Below, in pieces: positions 8,625 through 16,666 of a stretch of DNA of 64,000 bases (the stretch's first letter is position 1; each line of letters opens with the position of its first letter). A program made the translations under genes and the position numbers. This DNA comes from Streptomyces dysideae (GTDB lineage: Bacteria > Actinomycetota > Actinomycetes > Streptomycetales > Streptomycetaceae). The notes beneath the pieces are model-generated. The model ran no database searches. It had not been told where the DNA came from and worked only from the letters and a program-made list of their open reading frames with translations. The stretch is taken from the NCBI RefSeq assembly GCF_001514305.1, contig NZ_KQ949100.1:93223-157222 (forward strand). Direction: 5' to 3'.

Positions 8625-10169
8625 ATGCCGAACCCGCCCTGGCTGCGCGCCGCTGCCCTGACCGCCACCGCCGTCCTGCTGTCCTGCGTCCTCGCGGGCT
8701 GCGGCGACGACTCCCAGGACGAGGATCTGACGTCCCAGCAGCTGCGCTGGACGGACTGCCCGGCGCCCTCCCAGGCCGAGGGCGGCGGCGACACCCCGTC
8801 ACCGCTGCCGGACGGCGGCGAGTGGCAGTGCGCCACGATGAAGGCGCCCCTCGACTGGGACGAGCCCAAGGGCGACACGATCAAGCTCGCACTGATCCGG
8901 GCGAAGGCGAGCGGCGACGAGAGCGAGCGGATCGGCTCACTGATCTTCAACTTCGGCGGCCCCGGCGGCTCGGGCATCACCACGCTGCCCGCCTTCGGGC
9001 AGGACTACACCGAGCTGCGCACCCGCTACGACCTGGTGAGCTTCGATCCGCGCGGGGTCGGCCGCAGCGCGCCCGTGCTGTGCGCGAACGACCCGCAGCT
9101 CGACGCCTTCTTCCAGCAGGACGCGACCCCCGACGACACGGCCGAGCGCGCCGAACTGCTGGACAACACCAAGGAGTTCAACGTTGCCTGCGAGGAGAAC
9201 TCCGAGAAGATCCTGCCGCACGTGCGCACCACCGACGCGGCCCGCGACCTGGACCTGATGCGCCAGGTCCTCGGCGACGGCAAGCTGCACTACTTCGGCA
9301 TCTCGTACGGCACCGAACTCGGCGGCGTCTACGCCCACCTGTTCCCGAAGAAGGTGGGCCGCGCCGTCTTCGACGCGGTAGTCGACCCGACGCAGACCTC
9401 CGAACAGGGCTCGCTCGGCCAGGCGAAGGGCTTCCAGCTCGCCCTCGACAACTACGCCGAGCACTGTGTCTCCCAGACCGAGGACTGCCCGGTCGGCGAC
9501 AGCGCGCAGGACGTCAAGGACCGCATCGCCAAGCTGCTGAAGGACCTCGACGCCAAGCCGATCCCGGGCGTCCTCCCGCGCAGGCTGACCCAGACCGCGG
9601 CGACCAGCGGCATCGCGCAGGCGCTGTACTCGCAGGGCTTCTGGGAGTACCTCACCCAGGGACTGGAAGAGGCGTACGACGGGGACGGCAGGGTCCTGAT
9701 GCTGCTGTCGGACTCGATGAACGGACGCAGCGGCAACGGCGAGTACAGCAACCTCATCGCGGCCAACGTCTCCATCAACTGCGCCGACGACAAACCGCGG
9801 TACACCCCCGCGTACGTGGAGCGGAAGCTGCCCGAGTTCCGGGCCGCCTCGGACCTGTTCGGCGACTTCCTGGCCTGGTCCATGGTCAGCTGCACCGACT
9901 GGCCGGTGGCGGGCGCCGCCGACCACCCCGATGTGAGCGCGCCCGGTTCGGCGCCGATCCTGGTCATCGGCAACACCGGCGACCCGGCGACCCCGTACGA
10001 GGGCGCGCGGAAGATGGTGGCCGCGCTCGGTGAGGGCGTGGGCGTCGAGCTGACGTACAAGGGGCAGGGGCACGGCGCGTACGACAGCGGGAACAAGTGC
10101 GTGCAGGACGCGGTGAACGGCTATCTGCTGGACGGGAAAGTGCCGGCGGCGGGCACCGTCTGCTCCTGA
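8625..10169 (+). CDS. Secreted lipoprotein alpha/beta-hydrolase, tripeptidyl aminopeptidase type (S33)
   Basis: Lipoprotein with signal peptide and lipobox VLAGC, so probably anchored outside the membrane. The catalytic domain shows the oxyanion-side FGGPGGSG, DPRGVGRS, nucleophile elbow GISYGTELGG, the acid-bearing GNTGDPATPYEGA and the histidine in GQGHGAYDSG, with the C-terminal TAP-like domain of the Streptomyces Tap/SlpD/SlpE family of mycelium-associated aminopeptidases. It may release tripeptides from peptides or propeptides. ATG 8616 is an equally possible start (3 extra residues). The next gene is a paralogue in the same orientation, 127 bp downstream. Confidence 0.87.
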   Translation: MPNPPWLRAAALTATAVLLSCVLAGCGDDSQDEDLTSQQLRWTDCPAPSQAEGGGDTPSPLPDGGEWQCATMKAPLDWDEPKGDTIKLALIRAKASGDESERIGSLIFNFGGPGGSGITTLPAFGQDYTELRTRYDLVSFDPRGVGRSAPVLCANDPQLDAFFQQDATPDDTAERAELLDNTKEFNVACEENSEKILPHVRTTDAARDLDLMRQVLGDGKLHYFGISYGTELGGVYAHLFPKKVGRAVFDAVVDPTQTSEQGSLGQAKGFQLALDNYAEHCVSQTEDCPVGDSAQDVKDRIAKLLKDLDAKPIPGVLPRRLTQTAATSGIAQALYSQGFWEYLTQGLEEAYDGDGRVLMLLSDSMNGRSGNGEYSNLIAANVSINCADDKPRYTPAYVERKLPEFRAASDLFGDFLAWSMVSCTDWPVAGAADHPDVSAPGSAPILVIGNTGDPATPYEGARKMVAALGEGVGVELTYKGQGHGAYDSGNKCVQDAVNGYLLDGKVPAAGTVCS

Positions 10170-10197
10170 GCATTCCACAAAGCAGCAGTTCAGAAGG

Positions 10198-10206
10198 TTA
10201 TCCACA
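10198..10206 (+). promoter_or_regulatory. Perfect DnaA box
   Basis: TTATCCACA, the consensus DnaA box, lies in the 127-bp gap between the two lipoprotein hydrolases. It is isolated, with no origin-like cluster nearby, so it may be a titration or regulatory site or chance. Confidence 0.5.
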
Positions 10207-10296
10207 GGCTGCAACGGCCCGCCGCGGGATCTGCCTACCATGGCCTGACCGCCATCCGCTGCACGGTGCGGACGGCCTGCGAGGTGGGGAAAGCGC

Positions 10297-11781
10297 ATGA
10301 CGCGATTCGTACGGTGGGCGGCCGTCACGGCCGCAGCCGCAATGCTGGTGTCGGGCTGCACCGGCGGCGGGTCCGGCGACGGCGACGCGTCCTCGGGGTC
10401 CTCGGGGAAGCTGGACTGGGGGCGCTGCAGGGCAACCGCGGAAGCGCCCGCACCAGGCCGCGGCTGGCAGTGTGCGACGCTCCAGGTGCCGCTGGACTGG
10501 ACGAAGCCGGACGGCGAGACGATCGGGCTCGCACTGATCCGCGCCAAGGCCACCGGCGACAACCGCATCGGCTCGCTGCTGTTCAACTTCGGCGGCCCCG
10601 GCGGCTCGGGCGTGTCCATGATGCCGTCGTACGCCGACACGGTCTCCTCGCTGCGTGAGCGGTACGACGTGGTGAGCTGGGACCCGCGCGGGGTCGGCTC
10701 GAGCAAGGGCATCCGCTGCCGCAGCGACGAGGAGATCCAGGCCGCCGAGGCGGTGGACGCCTCGCCGGACACCCCGGTCGAGGAGACGGCGTACTTCAAG
10801 GACGCGGCGAGCTTCGGCCAGGGCTGCGAGAAGGCCGCCGGGAAGCTGATGGCGCATGTGTCGACCACCGACACCGCCCGGGACATGGACCGGCTGCGGC
10901 AGGTTCTCGGCGATGCGAAGATGCACTACTTCGGTATCTCGTATGGCACCGAACTGGGCGGTGTGTACGCCCACCTGTTCCCGAAGAAGGTGGGGCGGCT
11001 GGTCCTCGACGCGGTCGTCGACCCGGCCGCGGACACGGTGGGGCACGCCGAGAACCAGACCAGGGGCTTCCAGCGCGCGCTGAACGGCTACCTGGAGTCC
11101 ACCGGCCAGGACCCCGAGCAGGGCACGCGGAAGATCGCGGACCTGCTGGAGCGGATCGACGCGGATCCGCTGCCGACGTCGTCCGAGCGGGAGCTGACGC
11201 AGTCGCTCGCGGTCACCGGCATCGTGGTGTCGCTGTACAGCAAGACCGCCTGGCCGGGTCTGACCAGGGCCCTGGAGACGGCCGAGGACGGCGACGGTTC
11301 GGAGCTGCTGGCACTCGCCGACCTCTACTACGAGCGTGACGCGTCGGGGCGGTACGGCACGACGACCCATTCGCAACGGGTCATATCGTGCTTGGACGAC
11401 AAGCGGCGGCCGACCGCCGAGGAGGCGAAGCGGCTGCTGCCGGAGTTCGAGAAGATCTCGCCCGTGTTCGGACCGTTCCTGGGCTGGGACACGGCCGGCT
11501 GGTGCCACGACTGGCCGGTGGCCGGACAGTACGACTCCCCGGAGGTGAGCGCGCCGGGTGCGGCGCCGATCCTGGTGGTCGGCAACACCGGCGATCCGGC
11601 GACACCGTACGAGGGCGCCCGCAGGATGGCGGACGAGCTGGGCGAGGGCGTCGGTGTGGTGCTCACCTGGGAGGGCGAGGGGCACGGTGCGTACGGGAGT
11701 GGCAGCGACTGTGTCGACTCCGCGGTGAACGCGTATCTGCTGGCGGGAACCACGCCGAAGGACGGCCGGGTCTGCTCATGA
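10297..11781 (+). CDS. Secreted lipoprotein alpha/beta-hydrolase, tandem paralogue (S33)
   Basis: A 494-residue paralogue of the preceding gene with the same layout: N-terminal signal with lipobox LVSGC, FGGPGGSG, DPRGVGSS, nucleophile elbow GISYGTELGG, GNTGDPATPYEGA and catalytic His in GEGHGAYGSG, and paired Cys in the C-terminal region. Large blocks around the nucleophile are identical between the two proteins, which supports tandem duplication followed by divergence of the cap/substrate region. Starts at ATG 10297, preceded by GAGGTGGGG. Converges on moeZ. Confidence 0.87.
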   Translation: MTRFVRWAAVTAAAAMLVSGCTGGGSGDGDASSGSSGKLDWGRCRATAEAPAPGRGWQCATLQVPLDWTKPDGETIGLALIRAKATGDNRIGSLLFNFGGPGGSGVSMMPSYADTVSSLRERYDVVSWDPRGVGSSKGIRCRSDEEIQAAEAVDASPDTPVEETAYFKDAASFGQGCEKAAGKLMAHVSTTDTARDMDRLRQVLGDAKMHYFGISYGTELGGVYAHLFPKKVGRLVLDAVVDPAADTVGHAENQTRGFQRALNGYLESTGQDPEQGTRKIADLLERIDADPLPTSSERELTQSLAVTGIVVSLYSKTAWPGLTRALETAEDGDGSELLALADLYYERDASGRYGTTTHSQRVISCLDDKRRPTAEEAKRLLPEFEKISPVFGPFLGWDTAGWCHDWPVAGQYDSPEVSAPGAAPILVVGNTGDPATPYEGARRMADELGEGVGVVLTWEGEGHGAYGSGSDCVDSAVNAYLLAGTTPKDGRVCS

Positions 11782-11785
11782 CGAC

Positions 11786-11830
11786 GGCGGGGGCCGCACG
11801 CACCCGTGGTGCGCGCGGGCCCCGCCGGCC
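11786..11830. terminator. Putative terminator between convergent hydrolase and moeZ
   Basis: An imperfect GC-rich inverted repeat (GGCGGGGGCC with GGGCCCCGCC at the other end) fills the gap between the hydrolase stop and the moeZ stop. There is no U-tract, as is common in Streptomyces. Confidence 0.4.
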
Positions 11831-11846
11831 GGACGGAGTGGTGCGG

Positions 11847-13025
11847 TCAGTAGACCGGCTTGCTCGGCTCGATCTGGTTGACCCAGCCGATCACACCGCC
11901 GCCCACGTGCACGGCGTCGGCGAAGCCCGCGGACTTCAGGACCGCGAGGACTTCCGCACTGCGGACACCCGTCTTGCAGTGCAAGACAATCTTCTTGTCC
12001 TGCGGGAGGGTCTCCAGGGCGCTGCCCATGAGGAACTCGTTCTTCGGGATCAGCTTGGCGCCGGGGATCGAGACGATCTCGTACTCGTTGATCTCGCGGA
12101 CGTCGATGATCTCGATGTTCTCACCGTCGTCGATCCACTCCTTGAGCTGCTTGGGAGTGATCGTCGAGCCGGCGGCCGCCTCCTGGGCCTCCTCGGAGAC
12201 GACGCCGCAGAAGGCCTCGTAGTCGATGAGCTCGGTGACGGTCGGGTTCTCGCCGCAGACCGCGCAGTCGGGGTCCTTGCGGACCTTGACCTGGCGGTAC
12301 TGCATCTCCAGGGCGTCGTAGATCATCAGGCGGCCGACCAGCGGCTCACCGATACCGGCGAGCAGCTTGATGGCCTCGTTGACCTGGATGGAGCCGATGG
12401 ACGCGCACAGCACGCCCAGGACGCCGCCCTCGGCGCAGGAGGGGACCATGCCGGGGGGCGGGGGCTCCGGGTAGAGGCAGCGGTAGCAGGGGCCGTGCTC
12501 GGACCAGAAGACGGAGGCCTGGCCGTCGAAGCGGTAGATCGAGCCCCACACATACGGCTTGTTGAGCAGCACGCACGCGTCGTTGACCAGGTAGCGGGTC
12601 GCGAAGTTGTCCGTGCCGTCGACGATGAGGTCGTACTGGCTGAAGATGTCCATCACGTTGTCGGCCTCGAGCCGCTCCTCGTGAAGGATCACGTTCACGT
12701 ACGGGTTGATGCCGAGCACGCTGTCGCGGGCCGACTCGGCCTTGGACCGGCCGATGTCCGCCTGGCTGTGGATGATCTGGCGCTGCAGGTTCGACTCGTC
12801 GACCTCGTCGAACTCCACGATGCCGAGCGTGCCGACGCCCGCGGCGGCGAGGTACATCAGCGCCGGCGAGCCCAGGCCGCCGGCGCCCACACACAGCACC
12901 TTGGCGTTCTTCAGCCGCTTCTGCCCGTCCATCCCCACGTCGGGGATGATCAGGTGGCGGGAGTACCTGCGGACCTCGTCTACGGTGAGCTCGGCAGCCG
13001 GCTCGACCAGGGGTGGCAGCGACAC
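11847..13025 (-). CDS. moeZ: Adenylyltransferase/sulfurtransferase MoeZ
   Basis: A 392-residue fusion of a ThiF/MoeB-type adenylating domain and a rhodanese domain. GAGGLGSP at 48-55 is the nucleotide loop, Cys180/183 and Cys254/257 (CYRC, CAVC) form the zinc site, and the rhodanese loop HCKTGVRS places the persulfide Cys at 350. MoeZ activates ubiquitin-like sulfur carriers (MoaD2, CysO, ThiS-like) and supplies sulfur for molybdopterin, cysteine and, in some streptomycetes, secondary metabolites. Length and domain order are as expected. It lies 63 bp downstream of the spherulin-4-like gene, so could be co-transcribed with that cluster by read-through. Confidence 0.93.
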   Translation of the reverse strand: MSLPPLVEPAAELTVDEVRRYSRHLIIPDVGMDGQKRLKNAKVLCVGAGGLGSPALMYLAAAGVGTLGIVEFDEVDESNLQRQIIHSQADIGRSKAESARDSVLGINPYVNVILHEERLEADNVMDIFSQYDLIVDGTDNFATRYLVNDACVLLNKPYVWGSIYRFDGQASVFWSEHGPCYRCLYPEPPPPGMVPSCAEGGVLGVLCASIGSIQVNEAIKLLAGIGEPLVGRLMIYDALEMQYRQVKVRKDPDCAVCGENPTVTELIDYEAFCGVVSEEAQEAAAGSTITPKQLKEWIDDGENIEIIDVREINEYEIVSIPGAKLIPKNEFLMGSALETLPQDKKIVLHCKTGVRSAEVLAVLKSAGFADAVHVGGGVIGWVNQIEPSKPVY

Positions 13026-13088
13026 GGGGACTCCGTTGGTCGGTCAATCATTACGGTTGTTCTCCCCGTAACAGTGCCATGGCCTTTT

Positions 13089-13838
13089 TCATTCCGAGAC
13101 ACCTGTTCCGATCCGCGAGACGATTTCGTCCCAGTAGCCGGGCATGGTCTCCCAGGGGTCGCTGCGGCCGCCGCGCTCCGTGCGGTCGGTGAACCAGATC
13201 GTCGAGGCGCCCTGCCAACGGGCGATCCGCAGCGCCTCGTCCAGGTGCCCGCGGGGCATTCCGTGGACGAAGTGGCAGAAGCGGTCGGGCGGGTAGTCGG
13301 CGGTCCACTCGGCCACCTGCGACCAGCGGTAGTCGCTCCACGGGCCGGAGAAGGTGACCAACTGGTCGGCGCTCTCGGCGTAGCCAGGGTACGGGTGGGT
13401 GCCGTGGCCGAGGACGATGTGGGCATCGTCACGCAGCGCACGAAGGGCTGTGACCGTGCGCCGGATCTCGGGGAGCGAGACGCGTTCGGTCGGGCAGCGG
13501 TCCAACAGGAAGCCGTCGACCTGATACCAGTCGAGATAGCGATGCGCGTCGGAGATCACCTCGCCGAAGGCGCGGGCGCCATGAGTGGTGTCGAGGCGGC
13601 CGAGGACCCGGACGCCCGCGTTGCGCAGCCGGCCGGCCGCCGCCAGGCAGTGCGGGTCGGGGCGGACGCCCGGGCCGTCGGCGACGTTGAGGACGACCCA
13701 GTGCAAGGGGGTGCCGGGGCGGGTGAGTTCGCCCCATTCGGTGGGCGCGACGAGGGGGTGGGCGTAGCCGGGGATGCCGAAGCGGATACGGACGTCGGTG
13801 CTCGCGGTGCCCGCTGTCGGGGAGGTCAGATACGGCAT
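13089..13838 (-). CDS. Spherulin-4 / GH135-like protein
   Basis: A 249-residue predicted TIM-barrel protein of the spherulation-specific family 4, whose fungal member Sph3 (GH135) cleaves alpha-1,4-GalNAc polymers. Family landmarks are an N-terminal FGIPGYAHPL, VVLNVADGPG, RVLGRLDTTHG, WYQVDGFLLDRC and VLGHGTHPYPGY..ADQLVTFSG. In the usual family pattern the second acid of 'FFDE' and the Glu of 'vtFE' are present; here they read DR and FS, so activity is uncertain. ATG 13838 has a GGAGG site 4 nt upstream. It overlaps the epimerase stop by 13 nt, so translation is coupled. No signal peptide is seen. Confidence 0.8.
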   Translation of the reverse strand: MPYLTSPTAGTASTDVRIRFGIPGYAHPLVAPTEWGELTRPGTPLHWVVLNVADGPGVRPDPHCLAAAGRLRNAGVRVLGRLDTTHGARAFGEVISDAHRYLDWYQVDGFLLDRCPTERVSLPEIRRTVTALRALRDDAHIVLGHGTHPYPGYAESADQLVTFSGPWSDYRWSQVAEWTADYPPDRFCHFVHGMPRGHLDEALRIARWQGASTIWFTDRTERGGRSDPWETMPGYWDEIVSRIGTGVSE

Positions 13839-14779
13839 GCCGCCTCCATCCAGATGTCGGCGAGGGACTCTTCGAGATTGATCCGGGGGCGCCAGCCGAG
13901 CCGGTCGCGTGCGGTGCGCACGTCGGCCTGCTGCCAGCTGCCGCAACCGTCCGGGTACGCGAGCGGGGCCGCGTGGTCGGATTCGGAGCGGGGGTGCCCG
14001 ATGGCTGCCCTGAGCGGGCCGGGAGGTCCGTCGAGTTCGTGGAGGGCGCCGCCGTATCCGGCCACGCGCGCGAGGACGGCGGCGGCATCACGGAGGCGGA
14101 CGGCACGGCCCGAGCCGATGTTGATGACGCCCTGCGCGGCGGAGAGCGACGCGGCGTGCACGGCGCGAGCGACGTCGCGTACGTCGACGAAGTCGCGCTG
14201 GGCGCCGAGGCCGCCGAGCTTGAGCTCGCCGTCGCCGGACTGCATGGCGCGGCGCATGGCCTCGGCGAGGCGGCCGAGCGGGGAGCCGGCCGGGGTACCG
14301 GGTCCGGCGGGTGAGAAGACGCGGAGCACGACGGCGTCCAGGCCGGAGCCCAGGACCAGTTCCGTGGCGGCGAGTTTGCTGACGCCGTACGGGCCGCCGG
14401 GGCGCGGGACGGCGTCCTCGGCCGTGGAGGAGCCGGGCTGGCTGGGGCCGTACTCCGCGCCGCAGCCGATCTGCACCAGGCGGGCGCCGCAGCCGCTGCG
14501 GCGCAGGGCCTCGCAGACGGTGGCGACGGCGACGGTGTTGTGCCGGGTGAGTTCGCGGGCGCCGCCACGGGTGGCGCCGGCGCAGTTGACGACGACGCCG
14601 GGGTGGACCGCGTCGAGGAAGCGGGTGAGGGCGCCGGGGCTGCCGGACGCGAGGTCGAAGCGGACATCGGCGTCGTCGCCGCGGCCGAGAGCGGTGAGCT
14701 GGACGGCGGGGTCTGCGAGCAGTCGGTCGGCGACGAAGCGGCCGAGGTAGCCATTGGCTCCGATCAGCAGGACTCTCAT
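13826..14779 (-). CDS. NAD-dependent epimerase/dehydratase (extended SDR)
   Basis: A 317-residue extended short-chain dehydrogenase with the Rossmann motif GANGYLG at residues 7-13 and the catalytic YGVSK motif. The C-terminal half (RDFVDVRDVARA, GVINIGSG, LGWRPRI) is typical of UDP-sugar 4-epimerases and dTDP-sugar enzymes. Substrate cannot be read from the sequence; position between a glycosyltransferase/membrane pair and a GH135-like gene suggests provision of a UDP-hexose or UDP-HexNAc for a polysaccharide. The start ATG 14779 follows GGGAGCC. The 135 bp up to the membrane gene (14780-14914) hold no clear gene. Confidence 0.87.
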   Translation of the reverse strand: MRVLLIGANGYLGRFVADRLLADPAVQLTALGRGDDADVRFDLASGSPGALTRFLDAVHPGVVVNCAGATRGGARELTRHNTVAVATVCEALRRSGCGARLVQIGCGAEYGPSQPGSSTAEDAVPRPGGPYGVSKLAATELVLGSGLDAVVLRVFSPAGPGTPAGSPLGRLAEAMRRAMQSGDGELKLGGLGAQRDFVDVRDVARAVHAASLSAAQGVINIGSGRAVRLRDAAAVLARVAGYGGALHELDGPPGPLRAAIGHPRSESDHAAPLAYPDGCGSWQQADVRTARDRLGWRPRINLEESLADIWMEAACRI

Positions 14780-14914
14780 CGGGCGGCTCCCGGAGCCGAG
14801 GGTTCGGGTCGGGAGGTGATCATCTGGGGTTCTCCTTCGGAGGGGATCTTCAGCGGGTTGGGAGGGGGTGCGCGTTCGCCTGCGGTGTCGTTGGGGGGCG
14901 GGACCGCCGGCGCG

Positions 14915-16666
14915 TCACCATGGCTGGTACGCCGTTGCGTGGGCCGAGGCCCGGGTGAGGGTGCGGGTCGCGTGGATCAGCAGGGTCAAGGCCCCGATGC
15001 CGCAGGCGAGCGCCGGGACGCCGCCCGGCCCGAAGACGGTGGCGAGGGTCTCGACGGGCACGGCCAGGAAGTCGCAGCCGGGGAGGCGGCCCGCGAAGAC
15101 CGTGGCCAGGGCGGCCGCCTCGGCGACGGCCGCGGCGGTGAGGACGACCACGGGCGCGTGGGTGAAGCCGTGGGCGGTGAGGAGCCGGGCGAGGAACAGG
15201 AGGGCGCCGAGGGTGAGGGCCGGGGCGACGGCGGCGGGCTCGTCGAGGGTCGTGGCGGAGAGGGTCAGCAGGGCCGTCAGAGCACACAGGAACAGGGCGA
15301 ACGTGCCGAACAGCAGCGGCTGTACGGCGCCGGCGAAGTCCTCCAGCCCTCGGCTGGACGCCAGTTTGCGGCGGGCGCCCGCGGCGAAGAGGTGGGCACA
15401 CCAGGCCGCGGGCGCGCAGGCCAGGGTGAGGGCCAGGACCGGGGCCGCGGTGAGGGGCCAGGGGCCGTCCGCGGCGCCCGTGGGCAGGGCGTCGGGGCCT
15501 CCGGCGAGGGCCGCGCGGAGCAGACCGTCGCCGAGGAGGGCGTAGGCGACGAGCCAGCATGTCCAGGTGCCGGTCGGGCGGGCGTGGTCCGGGGCGGTCA
15601 GCGGGCCGCGGGACAGGGCCGCGCGCAGGGCGAGGGCCACGGCGAGGACGCCCACGGCGGCCGCGATCAGGCGGGACTGTCCCTGGGTGAGGTGCAGGGC
15701 GGTGAGGGCCGCCACGCAGAGCGCGCCGGGGAGGAGGACGAGGAGGGCCCAGTCGGCCCGTGCGCGCGGGGCCGCGAGGGCCGTGGCGCTCGGCGGGGTC
15801 TCTCCGTCGCGGGGCACGCGTGCGTACATCTCCTCCGCGAGGGAGAAGACGTCCCGGTGCCGGAAGCGCGCCGCGGTCCGTTCGGTGACGCCGTGAGCCT
15901 CCAGACCCGCCGCGATCTCCAAGGGGTCCACGGCCCGTTCGCACAGCTCGCGGTGCCGGTGCATCAGCGCCTTCACCGGGTCGGCGGCGGTACGGCGAGT
16001 GGGGGTCTGCCGACGGGTGGGGGGCGTTTCGGCGGAGCGGATACCGGCGGGGCGCTGCTCACCGGGCCGCGCGCCGAGGGCGATGTCATCGCCTCGCGTA
16101 CCGGAGCAGGCATCGCGTCGCACGTCGGTGCCGGCGTCGCCTCCCGCGTCGGTGGTCGATACGGCGCCACGCGCGTCGGCGGTGCCCTCCACGCCTCCGG
16201 CGTCGCACGCATCGGCGTCGGGCTCCGCACCTTCGACGTCACACGCATCGACGTTGCTCTCCGCGCCGGCAGCGCCACACGCGCGCTCTCCGACGCCAAC
16301 GCCCCACGCATCACCGGCCGCGACAGCGCCGCGCGCCAGGGCGTCGGCGTCACCGTCCCACGCATCGCCAGCCGCTGCGGCACCGCGCGCATCAGCGTTG
16401 CTCTCCGCGCCGTCAGCGCCACACGCACGCTCTCCAACAGCACCGTCCCACGCGTCGCCGACCGTTGCGGCGCCGCGTGCACGGTCGCCGGCGTGGGCAT
16501 TCCCCGGGCCCCCGGACGCCTCACCGTCCCGACCGTCCCGCTCCGCCCCGCCGTCCGCGTCGGCGCCCCCGCGGCCGTTCGCCTCCAGCCACTCCCCCGA
16601 CCGCTCGTCCCACGCGCCGGGGCTGGCCGGCCTGCCGGGGCGGTCCAGTTCGCCCAGGCCGCTCAT
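14915..16666 (-). CDS. Multi-pass membrane protein with repetitive N-terminus
   Basis: A 583-residue protein of unknown function. The first ~210 residues are low complexity with degenerate units around GDAWDG..ERACGA..ESNADA. A short helical region (DPVKALMHRHRELCERAVDP) precedes at least eight hydrophobic segments to the C-terminus. The start ATG 16666 shares ATGA with the stop of the upstream glycosyltransferase and has a GGAGGG site, so the two proteins are made together. By position it could be the export/flippase partner of the PelF-like transferase (the PelG role), but I see no sequence signature proving this. Confidence 0.8.
   Translation of the reverse strand: MSGLGELDRPGRPASPGAWDERSGEWLEANGRGGADADGGAERDGRDGEASGGPGNAHAGDRARGAATVGDAWDGAVGERACGADGAESNADARGAAAAGDAWDGDADALARGAVAAGDAWGVGVGERACGAAGAESNVDACDVEGAEPDADACDAGGVEGTADARGAVSTTDAGGDAGTDVRRDACSGTRGDDIALGARPGEQRPAGIRSAETPPTRRQTPTRRTAADPVKALMHRHRELCERAVDPLEIAAGLEAHGVTERTAARFRHRDVFSLAEEMYARVPRDGETPPSATALAAPRARADWALLVLLPGALCVAALTALHLTQGQSRLIAAAVGVLAVALALRAALSRGPLTAPDHARPTGTWTCWLVAYALLGDGLLRAALAGGPDALPTGAADGPWPLTAAPVLALTLACAPAAWCAHLFAAGARRKLASSRGLEDFAGAVQPLLFGTFALFLCALTALLTLSATTLDEPAAVAPALTLGALLFLARLLTAHGFTHAPVVVLTAAAVAEAAALATVFAGRLPGCDFLAVPVETLATVFGPGGVPALACGIGALTLLIHATRTLTRASAHATAYQPW

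Noticed and set aside
10198..10206. Replication origin
   Set aside because: Only one DnaA box, no cluster, and no dnaA/dnaN genes nearby.
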